NCBI RefSeq assembly: GCF_050436765.1
Contig: NZ_JBNQGD010000011.1
Location: 1-10,095 of the forward strand
Length of the DNA stretch: 10,095 nucleotides
Direction of reading: 5' to 3'
Origin: Arachidicoccus sp050436765
GTDB taxonomy: Bacteria; Bacteroidota; Bacteroidia; Chitinophagales; Chitinophagaceae
Both the position numbers and the translations under genes were made by a program. Position 1 is the first letter of the stretch. Each line of letters starts with the position of its first letter. The notes under the pieces were generated by a model. The model was not told where the DNA came from. It saw only the letters and a program-made list of their open reading frames with translations, and ran no database searches. Positions 1 to 5,887 of the stretch are shown here, piece by piece.

Positions 1-366
1 AAAGGATTTAATAAGTTTTATGCTTTTTTCCTGAAGGTCTGCAAATAGAGGTCCATAAAGTTTCATTGCGTTTTGTGTGTTTGGGACATTGATAACTTTT
101 CGTCTGTCGTCTTTTACGAATTGTCTTTTTAATAATTTTTTCTTTTCAAGCCGGTCAATTAATCCCGTAGCTGCACCTGTTGTCAGTCCTGTTATTTTAG
201 AGAATTCGCCTGCGGTCATTTCACCTTTTTGAATTAACAGACCCAAGTATTTGTGGTCAGTTCCTGAAAGCCCTGCTTTTCTTGCAATGGTTTCGTGCAT
301 CAGGATAGATGTGTCCGAATATTGCCGGCTTATCATTCTAAAATTTTGAATTCTTTTATCGTTCAT
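1..366 (-). CDS. MarR-family transcriptional regulator (3' end beyond left edge)
   Basis: The 122 visible codons start at the ATG whose complement is at 364-366 and stay open to the window edge; usual MarR proteins are about 140-150 residues, so only the C-terminal dimerisation helix should be missing. A winged helix-turn-helix is readable: GEMTAGEFSKITGLTTGAAT (about residues 52-71) is the helix-turn-helix. It is followed by GLIDRLEKKKLLKR and then VKDDRRKVINV, the basic DxRxK wing typical of MarR. The family acts as dimeric DNA-binding repressors or activators, often sensing small ligands; the ligand cannot be told here. The start is supported by a TAnnTTTG promoter about 30 bp upstream. 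An ATG 14 bp further upstream is out of frame. The gene appears intact as far as seen, unlike its right-hand neighbours. Confidence 0.85.
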   Translation of the reverse strand, partial: MNDKRIQNFRMISRQYSDTSILMHETIARKAGLSGTDHKYLGLLIQKGEMTAGEFSKITGLTTGAATGLIDRLEKKKLLKRQFVKDDRRKVINVPNTQNAMKLYGPLFADLQEKSIKLIKSF

Positions 367-395
367 TTTATCTTGTCCATTAAATATCTTAGCTG

Positions 396-428
396 CAAAG
401 ATAAAATACAAAATGTCATACTACCAAA
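396..428 (-). promoter_or_regulatory. Bacteroidota-type promoter of the MarR gene
   Basis: On the minus strand TATCTTTG (complement at 396-403) matches the Bacteroidota -7 consensus TAnnTTTG exactly. TTTG at 425-428 lies 21 bp upstream and fits the -33 element. The implied start of transcription is roughly 20-25 bases before the MarR ATG at 366. Confidence 0.6.
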
Positions 429-435
429 TTATATA

Positions 436-591
436 GGTGAACTGCTCAGCAATACCAGAAAGCATTATGCCAACAACAACTATACGACAGCAGCTGTTAC
501 CATTACGGACGGCTACAGCTATGATCATGCAGGCAGAATGCTGGCCACCACCGAACAAATCAATAACCAGACTCCTGTTGCTTTAGCCAGC
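436..591 (+). pseudogene. RHS/YD-repeat protein fragment
   Basis: About 52 codons read as a piece of a Bacteroidota RHS-repeat protein. The run TDGYSYDHAGRMLATTEQ contains the YD-repeat core YxYDxxGR, followed by INNQTPVALAS, which resembles the text after such a repeat in these proteins. There is no plausible start, because the frame to the left runs through the MarR promoter. Past about 591 the frame leaves RHS-like text and stops at 628-630. RHS proteins are very large secreted or surface polymorphic toxins, normally 1000 residues or more, so this is a scrap truncated at both ends. The assignment rests on one clear repeat motif. Confidence 0.6.
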
Positions 592-628
592 GAGACTCCT
601 GACTTGTTCAAATTAGGTCAGCAAGTCT
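592..628. repeat. Imperfect palindrome at the end of RHS homology
   Basis: An imperfect inverted repeat: agact and ctgac (592-602) are mirrored by gtcag and agtct (616-627), with small bulges and a loop of about 13 bases. It is followed by a T-rich stretch on the plus strand. It could be a weak terminator or the mark of an old recombination junction, since RHS-like coding text stops just to its left. Confidence 0.35.
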
Positions 629-830
629 AATTTTTCTATTAATTCCAAAATTCTGGGGTTGGAAGCTGCCCTCATTTTGATTCTCTTCCGGTTATTTTAT
701 TCTTTAACCGTGTGTCTGTGATCTTTTTAGATTCATGTATAAAGTTCTTTATCGAAGACCGCGTTTTCAACTCTATGTGTTTAGCAGGAATGTCTGAAAA
801 TAGAGTACTATATATAATTTTCCCCGGCTC
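613..830 (-). pseudogene. Possible minus-strand coding remnant, unrecognised
   Basis: Two abutting minus-strand frames look protein-like. One is open from about 890 down to a TGA at 672-674 and includes KTRSSIKNFIHESKKITDTR; it has no start codon. The other is a 20-residue peptide starting at ATG 673-675 (MRAASNPRILELIEKLDLLT), overlapping that stop and ending at 613. I do not recognise either with certainty. They could be the C-terminal remains of a gene cut by a junction near 825, where plus-strand text becomes more convincing. Chance open frames are a real alternative. Confidence 0.2.
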
Positions 831-972
831 AAGTAAAGACTTTGGCGGTAAAACTCCTACACAAAATATGATTAATCAGGTTGGTGGTAAATATTGTCTG
901 CAAAATAAAGAACTTATCAACAATGCCATAAATGCAGCAAAAGGAACGTCGACAATAAACAGTTATGACTAA
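712..972 (+). pseudogene. Unrecognised C-terminal tail, possibly of an RHS-type toxin
   Basis: A plus-strand frame ends at TAA 970-972. Its last ~45 codons, from GSSKDFGGKTPTQNMINQVG to the end, look like genuine protein: balanced composition, with a conserved-looking glycine/asparagine pattern. The first part, opened only by a GTG at 712, is unconvincing, so the true segment probably starts near 825. There is no recognisable domain. It lies about 240 bp after an RHS scrap on the same strand and 16 bp before a secreted-protein gene. A toxin C-terminus followed by its partner gene is therefore possible, but this is inference from order alone. Confidence 0.3.
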
Positions 973-988
973 ACTAAAATACTTATTA

Positions 989-1111
989 ATGAAAAAGACA
1001 CTTTTTATATTCCTCTGTTTGGCTTTTGTCGCAAATTGCGTAGATGCCCAAGTATATAAGGTAAAAGATACTATTCTAACGTTTTTTACGATTAATTGTA
1101 TATTCCGATGA
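989..1111 (+). pseudogene. 5' stub of a secreted protein, cut by the IS
   Basis: ATG at 989 begins MKKTLFIFLCLAFVANCVDA, a classic type I signal peptide: KK, a hydrophobic core, then a likely cut between A20 and Q21, a common Bacteroidota pattern. The mature part reads QVYKVKDTILTFFT for about 15 residues before the inverted repeat of the insertion sequence starts near 1095. The frame then ends at a TGA inside the IS end (1109-1111). No continuation of this gene is found on the other side of the IS, where unrelated sequence on the opposite strand occurs. The 16-bp gap to the frame ending at 972 suggests an operon. Function unknown. Confidence 0.6.
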
Positions 1112-1139
1112 TGCTGGTTCTTCGTCAATTTTGATGCAA
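1095..1139. repeat. Left inverted repeat of the IS
   Basis: This arm matches the complement of 2914-2958 at 44 of 45 positions; the single difference is C versus T just outside the GGTTCTTCGTC core. The match also reaches a few bases beyond the arm (ATT, then one mismatch). The inner end adjoins the transposase stop codon at 1140-1142. Confidence 0.85.
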
Positions 1140-2822
1140 TTATCCGGTAACAGAAAGAATGACCTTTCTTTTGAGTAACTCGAAACTGGCTCTTCCGTAC
1201 ATTTCTCTTTTCTTATTCTTCAATCTGTTTACATTTCCTTCCACTGTAGAGTTAGTCCAGGGATATCTAATGGCATTTTCGACAGCGGATTGATCCTGCT
1301 TTATTCCCCGATAAAGGATTGTACACTTTTAATAGCAGAATTGTTATAAGTGTTTATCCAATCGTTTAGCAAATACGGTTGCTTACTGTGTAATATATCA
1401 CGAAATGAGGCATAGGCACCCTGCATTTGCTGCAATAAGGGTGATTGCCTTAATACTTTCTGTGATAAAGATCGCTCTTTAGAACATTCTCCTGTTTTTT
1501 TGTCGACTCCCCAAGTAGTGCTGGTTGTCGTAAGCGCCAGCTTTCTTGGCGATAATCCATGCCAAGGAATCTGATGGACAGATACTGCGGTATCAGCAAG
1601 TTCTACTTTGTCCGGATAGTAATTGTAGCCTCTTATATTACTTTTAAACCAGTCATAAAAAGTGCTTATTTTCCCTCTGAACCCTAGCGTAACTATATGG
1701 TAGTGTATCTGCTTAATATTATAACCTTCTTGTATTTTGGTTATGATAGTCGGAACATAATCACTGTAACTATTTATATAACGCCCTTTTCTTCCGCAGT
1801 GGTCTGATTCTTTCAGATAGCTTCTTACGGTATTGCGGGCAATATTTAAAATCCGGGCAACTTTCCTTATTGATAGCCTTTGTTGAGAAAGCTTGTCTAT
1901 ATCCGCTGCCAGGGACATTTTCTCTCATCGATATTGCTCGCGCCTTGGTAAAAGGTTCCGTATCACGATCCTTTTGTGCTGCTCCTGTCTTTTCTTGGAT
2001 GTCGTCAGTGGGAAGGTTGATAGAGCTAAGGTACTCCTCTTTTATTGCCCTGTACGATCTCCGGATTTCTTTATAAATATGATCATTGAAATTTTTAAGC
2101 AAGTGAAATTTATCGGCAATTTGTTCTGCATGTGCAATGGCAGTCCGAATGCCCAGGGCATAGCTGCTGGAACGGTCTCTGGTAACATAGTTTACTTTCT
2201 GGTACCGAATGAGTTGTTTGCTGACGGCACCCGTTTCACGCGAATCAATCATATCTATTGCACGCCCTGCCTGCATATTGACAATAATAGAACCATAACG
2301 AATCCCTTTACGTTTAGCATAGTCATCAATGCCAATCACCTCTAAATCATCAGGTGTCTCAATAGTCATATTTTTCACCAACCGTAAGCATGTTGATGCA
2401 CTTATAGGAACTCTGGAATGACTGCTTATGTACGTCCCTTTATTGGCGGACATCTCTATCAAAATTTTTCCTAGGTATTGGATCGCTCGATTGGTCCTCC
2501 TGCTATAAGGGGCAATAAAATCCACATGCTGTTCAGAAAATATTTTTCTTACACATGTTTCGTTATCGCACCTAAATCGGCGCACAATGTATTGAATAAC
2601 AACTCCACTACCTAGCATCGGCAGATCCTGTACCGTTCGGGTATAATAAGAACGGATAATCCGGCTTTCCTTACTGCAGAGAGTGCAGCTTGCAGATCGG
2701 TGGCAACTACAAAGAGTTATTTGAATATTTTTGCCCGTCTCCTGAATTTGTAATATTTGAAATCGATCCTGGTTTGCTATTAATTCAGATAGATCAAACG
2801 TGTTTTTTGATGTACATTGCAT
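1140..2822 (-). pseudogene. ISL3-family transposase with two frameshifts
   Basis: The product would be about 560 residues from ATG 2820-2822 to TAA 1140-1142. The N-terminus has a zinc-finger region with Cys at 38, 40, 46, 49, 85 and 90. The DDE core shows the first aspartate in EVIGIDDYAKRKG (D166) and the second in NYVTRD (D216). An inserted helix-turn-helix, LSIRKVARILNIARNTVRSY, lies downstream. The third acidic residue is in NSTVEGNVNRLKNKKREMYG (Glu codon at 1239-1241). These parts lie in three frames. The first break is at the AAAA run near 1918-1921, where one A fewer restores frame. The second is near 1307-1312, where one more C would. Without both corrections the catalytic glutamate is not made, so the element is probably dead unless helped in trans or the first break is a programmed shift. 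Confidence 0.85.
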
Positions 2823-2913
2823 AAAGAACCGTGTTTTTCATTTTTATCTATTAAAAGTTTGAGCACTTTAAAAATAGTAAATTATGAGAATCGCGCTTTT
2901 TTCATTGATAAAT

Positions 2914-2958
2914 TTGCATCAAAATTGACGAAGAACCAACATCATCGGAATATACAAT
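2914..2958. repeat. Right inverted repeat of the IS
   Basis: Mirror of 1095-1139 with one mismatch. It lies 91 bp upstream of the transposase start and would carry the promoter-side end of the element. Just past it the minus-strand DUF6934-like gene begins to read normally. Confidence 0.85.
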
Positions 2959-3136
2959 CAATATTTCCTGTTTCCGGATTTATATCGACGAAGCCAAGAT
3001 TAAGGTAGGTTATTCCGTTCGCGTTCTGTGGGCTGAAACGAACCACTTTCTTAATCTTCCCTTTTGAGCCTTCACTCTCAAACTCAAAATCAAGATAACT
3101 GCTATTGGTATTGAATGAATAATGGACTAAATTCAT
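2942..3136 (-). pseudogene. DUF6934-like protein, truncated by the IS
   Basis: ATG 3134-3136 opens a frame of about 58 native codons: MNLVHYSFNTNSSYLDFEFE, then SEGSKGKIKKVVRFSPQN and NLGFVDINPETGNID. From memory this matches the N-terminal third of the DUF6934 family, whose members are about 140-150 residues and continue GxID....NNGD. The match stops exactly where the inverted repeat starts, and the fused frame ends in the IS end at 2942-2944. The function of the family is unknown. The gene starts 18 bp after the HTH gene stop (3155), so the two formed one transcription unit. The missing two thirds are not in this window. Confidence 0.6.
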
Positions 3137-3154
3137 GAAATTTTATTACGAGAT

Positions 3155-3870
3155 TTATCTTGCTTGCTTCAAGTGCTCAACCTGTTCTGCTAAGCTGGAA
3201 ACAGCTTTGGTTAGTGTTTCAATTAAATTAGTTTTCTTTTTATCATCATTGACAAATTTTTCAAACAATTCTACAAGTTTTTCATTAATGGTAGTTGATA
3301 ATGTTGTGTTGAAGAACTATCGTTGAAAGTATTATTACTTTGAATGTTATAAATTGCCTTCTCTTCTTTAAAATTTTTAATAAAATCAATCGTTACACCC
3401 AATCCCATTGCTAATATATCCAACGTATCGTCGTCGATAGTTTCCATTTGTTCCAATTTAGAAATCTGCTGCTGGCTCCATCCATTGCAGCGAAGTCCCA
3501 AGTCAATTTGCTTAATCTTAAAAGCTTCCAGTAATGTGTGCCCACATTTCCTGATTGTTTGTTTCTCTAAATAGGCTTCCTTAACCTTATCGGCAGTAAT
3601 TACTTCTTCCTTGTCCTGTAGCATCCGGTATTTATCCATCAGACGAAACCTTACGCTCTCAATGCGGGCGTTGATTTTTTTCGATTCGGAATTTTTGGCC
3701 TTTACCATTTTGCGTCGGTTGTCCCACGAGGATAACAATAATTTTTGTTTTAAAGAGATTTCTTTTACATCCCTGTCTAATGTCACCCTCGCATAAAGCA
3801 GTCCACAATGCTTTTCCTTTTTCTGTTTTCTGACAATAAAGTCAATGCTGAAAGTGTTCTCGGTTCTCAT
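3155..3870 (-). pseudogene. Chimera: integrase Arm domain fused to XRE-type regulator, frameshifted
   Basis: From ATG 3868-3870, residues 1 to about 117 read as the Arm-DNA-binding N-terminus of a Bacteroidota tyrosine recombinase: a three-strand segment with CGLLYARVTLDRDVKEISL, then SSWDNRRKMVKAKN and a helical stretch ending HTLLEAFK. The text then becomes the second half of an XRE-type helix-turn-helix protein: IKQIDLGLRCNGWSQQQISK, LEQMETIDDDTLDILAMGLG, VTIDFIKNFKEEKAIYNIQ. The recombinase core and its catalytic Arg/His/Tyr residues are absent, as is the first HTH helix. Near 3303-3310 a 2-bp CA insertion shifts the frame, which ends at 3271. The shifted frame continues INEKLVELFEKFVNDDKKK and a coiled-coil-like tail to TAA 3155-3157. 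The join near 3511-3525 looks like an illegitimate recombination event. Neither parent function is likely to survive. Confidence 0.7.
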
Positions 3871-3941
3871 ACAAATGAATTTTAATTATGAATGAATTTC
3901 ATTCTTGAAAAACTCATCTCTATTTGCTACTAAACGGAATC

Positions 3942-3976
3942 AAAACCGTACAATTAAAAACAAAACTGTATAATTG
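3942..3976. repeat. 20-bp-spaced direct repeat upstream of integrase remnant
   Basis: Two 15-base units, aaaaccgtacaatta (3942-3956) and aaaactgtataattg (3962-3976), agree at 12 positions and are 20 bp apart. They lie just upstream of the integrase-derived start codon, where arm-type binding sites are often found. Function is inferred only. Confidence 0.35.
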
Positions 3977-4010
3977 TAATTATTTGATATTTATTTAGTT
4001 ATCGAGTTTT

Positions 4011-4056
4011 CGTGAGTAAATGTAAAAACATTTTGAACTCACGGAATAACTCACGG
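4011..4056. repeat. CGTGAGT/ACTCACG inverted and direct repeats
   Basis: cgtgagt at 4011-4017 is mirrored by actcacg at 4037-4043 and again at 4049-4055. The first pair forms a hairpin whose stem continues with aaatgt/acattt around an aaaa loop, with a tga bulge. The last two units are direct copies, aactcacgg at 4036-4044 and 4048-4056, 12 bp apart. They sit between an integrase remnant and tRNA-Pro, so they may be relic arm-type or attachment-site sequences. Confidence 0.5.
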
Positions 4057-4090
4057 GAACTTTAGATTTGTATGGAATAAATTGATATAG

Positions 4091-4133
4091 AAAAAATAAA
4101 AAAGCCAACAAAAATAATAGTTTTGTTAGCTTT
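4091..4133 (-). terminator. Rho-independent terminator of tRNA-Pro
   Basis: Arms at 4101-4113 and 4121-4133 pair over 13 bp (AAAGCTAACAAAA with TTTTGTTGGCTTT, one G-T wobble) around a 7-base loop. Read leftward they are followed by a long T-rich run (4100-4091). It lies about 25 bp past the tRNA 3' end. Confidence 0.7.
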
Positions 4134-4153
4134 TCTCTTCCTTTGACTTGACT

Positions 4154-4231
<78 letters not shown>

Positions 4232-4251
4232 TAAAATCACCAATAAGGTTG

Positions 4252-4259
4252 CAAATGTA
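4252..4259 (-). promoter_or_regulatory. -7 element of the tRNA-Pro promoter
   Basis: TACATTTG matches TAnnTTTG exactly, 20 bp before the tRNA 5' end. No good -33 TTTG is seen at the usual distance; that position falls in the loop of the greA terminator. Confidence 0.5.
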
Positions 4260-4260
4260 A

Positions 4261-4299
4261 AAAAGATTTGACAATAATAAGAACCTTGTCAAATCTTTT
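4261..4299 (-). terminator. Terminator of greA
   Basis: Perfect 14-bp inverted repeat (4261-4274 with 4286-4299, AAAAGATTTGACAA) around an 11-base loop. On the minus strand it is followed by TTTTTT. It sits about 45 bp after the greA stop. Confidence 0.75.
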
Positions 4300-4344
4300 C
4301 TATCGTATTTCTAAAACTTATAGTACCCCTTCCTAATCCAGTTA

Positions 4345-4818
4345 TTAAATAGAAATATTTTCTATTTTAAATTTCATTTGTCCACTTGGCACAGTTACTT
4401 CGGCAACATCACCAATGGCCTTGCCTAAAAGTCCTTGACCAATAGGAGAAGAAACAGAGATCTTGCCCTCTTTTAGGTTAGCTTCTTTTTCGCCAACCAG
4501 CTGGTAGGTCACCGTCTTTTTAGTGGCTGTATTAGTAAATGTAACTTTTGTGAGGACCGACACCTTACTGGTATCGATTTCTCTTTCATCTACTATACGT
4601 GCACTATGCACTTGGATTTCCAATTTTGCAATTTTCGCTTCTAAAATACCCTGCGCCTCTTTGGCTGCGTCATATTCTGCATTTTCCCTCAAATCGCCTT
4701 TTTCTCTTGCCTCCGCAATAGCTCGCGAAGCCTCAGGCCTTTGAACGGTTAACATTTCGTGCAACTCTTTTTTCATTTTTTCAAAACTTTCTTTCGAAAC
4801 ATACATTACTTCACTCAT
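4345..4818 (-). CDS. greA: Transcription elongation factor GreA
   Basis: The 157-residue product matches the usual GreA length of about 155-160. It rescues backtracked RNA polymerase by stimulating cleavage of the nascent RNA through the secondary channel. The N-terminal coiled coil carries EAREKGDLRENAEYDAAKEA, with the tip acidic residues D42 and E45. The C-terminal FKBP-like domain ends with SPIGQGLLGKAIGDVAEVTV. I chose ATG 4816-4818 (MSEVMYVSKESFEKMKKEL) because it aligns with the usual GreA start; a longer frame begins nine codons upstream with atypical sequence. The gene is isolated between two terminators, so it is probably transcribed alone. No clear promoter match was found between 4819 and 4843. 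Confidence 0.95.
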   Translation of the reverse strand: MSEVMYVSKESFEKMKKELHEMLTVQRPEASRAIAEAREKGDLRENAEYDAAKEAQGILEAKIAKLEIQVHSARIVDEREIDTSKVSVLTKVTFTNTATKKTVTYQLVGEKEANLKEGKISVSSPIGQGLLGKAIGDVAEVTVPSGQMKFKIENISI

Positions 4819-4843
4819 GAGATTACATTTTGTTGTTATGTAC

Positions 4844-4880
4844 AAAAAAAATACAACGCCACAACTTAGCTGCGGCGCTG
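4844..4880 (-). terminator. Terminator after the 2-hydroxyacid dehydrogenase gene
   Basis: An 11-bp GC-rich stem, CAGCGCCGCAG with TTGTGGCGTTG (three G-T wobbles), surrounds a 5-base loop at 4865-4869. Read leftward it is followed by TATTTTTTTT. It ends the ksgA-dehydrogenase transcript before greA. Confidence 0.8.
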
Positions 4881-4952
4881 TAATACAAATTATATTTCTA
4901 CGAAGTTAAAAGAAATATTGTTAAAAAAGAAGTAAAAGAAGATTTTTTTAAA

Positions 4953-5882
4953 CTATAAAAAGCCTAGTTTTTGTAAAACAACTTCTGACATTTTATAAAA
5001 CGCTTCGTGAGAATATCCGGCGATGTGTGGTGTCAAAATAACGTTTGGTTGAGACGCCAGAAAATCTAACTGAGCCATTTCCGCAGAAGTGTAGGTATCC
5101 AATTTTTCGTTCTCCAAAACATCCAATCCGGCAGCCGTAATATGATGATTTTTTACCGCCTCTATTAGCGAAGAAACGGATGTCACCTTACCCCTACAAG
5201 CGGTTAAGAATACAGGCTTCTTCTTTAAAGAATTAAAAAAATCATTGTCGGCATAATGAAAAGTATCCTCTGTTAATGGTAAATGAAGACTTACAACATC
5301 GGCTTCTTCAGCAATCTGAGCCAACGATGCCTCATAAATATTTTCTTTGGCAAATCCAGATTTGTATTTATCGTGTGCCAAAACCTTTACATTAAAGGGT
5401 GATAGCAATCTGGCAAATGCTTGGCCCGTATTGCCAAATCCAATAATTCCTACGGTCTTATTGGTAAGCTCGGTACCACGGTTGGCTTCACGAATCCACA
5501 GATGTTTTTTTATCTCTTCAAAGCTGCTGGAGACCTTATTGAGCAAATTGAGCAACACACCCAAATTCTGCTCTGCTACTGCATTACGATTGCCCTCAGG
5601 GCTACTAACACACTTTATTCCTTTTGCCTCCGCATATGGCACGTCAATTAATTCCATGCCGCTTCCCAAACGACCAATCCACTGCAGCGCTGACGCCTTC
5701 TCCAAAATATTTTTATCTATTTTCAAGCGTGTCGTTACAATTAACCCTTCAATATCAATAACTGCTTCTTCCAATTCTTCGGCAGTGATATTGGGCTGAT
5801 AGCTTACTTCAAAGCCTTTTTTTTCCAATGTTTGCCTTAACACATCATGTGCTTTAGCTGTAATCAATACTTTTTTTACCAC
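4953..5882 (-). CDS. D-isomer-specific 2-hydroxyacid dehydrogenase (SerA-like)
   Basis: A 309-residue NAD-dependent oxidoreductase of the D-2-hydroxyacid dehydrogenase family. It has the split N-terminal substrate domain, the Rossmann nucleotide-binding domain in the middle and the short C-terminal return. The dinucleotide motif is GIIGFGNTG (145-153), with an acidic residue after strand 2 (D171) that favours NAD over NADP. The catalytic triad is R230 (TACRG), E257 (LDVLENE) and H286 (TPHIAG). The substrate cannot be fixed from sequence; 3-phosphoglycerate-like or other 2-keto acids are possible, and there is no ACT regulatory domain. The start is GTG at 5880-5882, 5 bp after the ksgA stop, because the nearby ATG is in another frame and stops at once. 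It is surely co-transcribed with ksgA. Confidence 0.9.
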   Translation of the reverse strand: MVKKVLITAKAHDVLRQTLEKKGFEVSYQPNITAEELEEAVIDIEGLIVTTRLKIDKNILEKASALQWIGRLGSGMELIDVPYAEAKGIKCVSSPEGNRNAVAEQNLGVLLNLLNKVSSSFEEIKKHLWIREANRGTELTNKTVGIIGFGNTGQAFARLLSPFNVKVLAHDKYKSGFAKENIYEASLAQIAEEADVVSLHLPLTEDTFHYADNDFFNSLKKKPVFLTACRGKVTSVSSLIEAVKNHHITAAGLDVLENEKLDTYTSAEMAQLDFLASQPNVILTPHIAGYSHEAFYKMSEVVLQKLGFL

Positions 5883-5887
5883 AATAA

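Larger units (their letters stand above)
1095..2958 (-). mobile_element. ISL3-like insertion sequence, degenerate
   Basis: The element is bounded by 45-bp inverted repeats (1095-1139 and 2914-2958) with one mismatch, giving about 1.86 kb. It holds a single transposase gene on the minus strand that nearly fills it. The transposase has an ISL3-type zinc finger and DDE motifs. Within each end, GGTTCTTCGTC (left from 1116; mirrored ending at 2937) resembles the GG-starting tips usual in the ISL3 family, so a 1.82-kb element (1116-2937) is an alternative. No direct target duplication is visible at either set of borders, although the family normally makes 8-bp ones. The two flanks are stubs of different genes. 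Confidence 0.8.

Noticed and set aside
829..1128. A 99-codon minus-strand frame running out of the IS left end
   Set aside because: It starts inside the inverted repeat and runs antisense to the signal-peptide gene; it would be an accidental fusion with no recognisable domain.
1893..2345. A 150-codon plus-strand open frame inside the IS
   Set aside because: It is the opposite strand of the transposase gene, whose zinc-finger and DDE motifs are clear; the plus-strand product has no domain-like features.
3942..4056. CRISPR-like repeats
   Set aside because: Only two or three short units with unequal spacing and no uniform spacers; no cas genes are present.
5347..5799. A 150-codon plus-strand open frame opposite the dehydrogenase gene
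   Set aside because: It is a shadow of the intact 2-hydroxyacid dehydrogenase, which has all catalytic residues on the minus strand.
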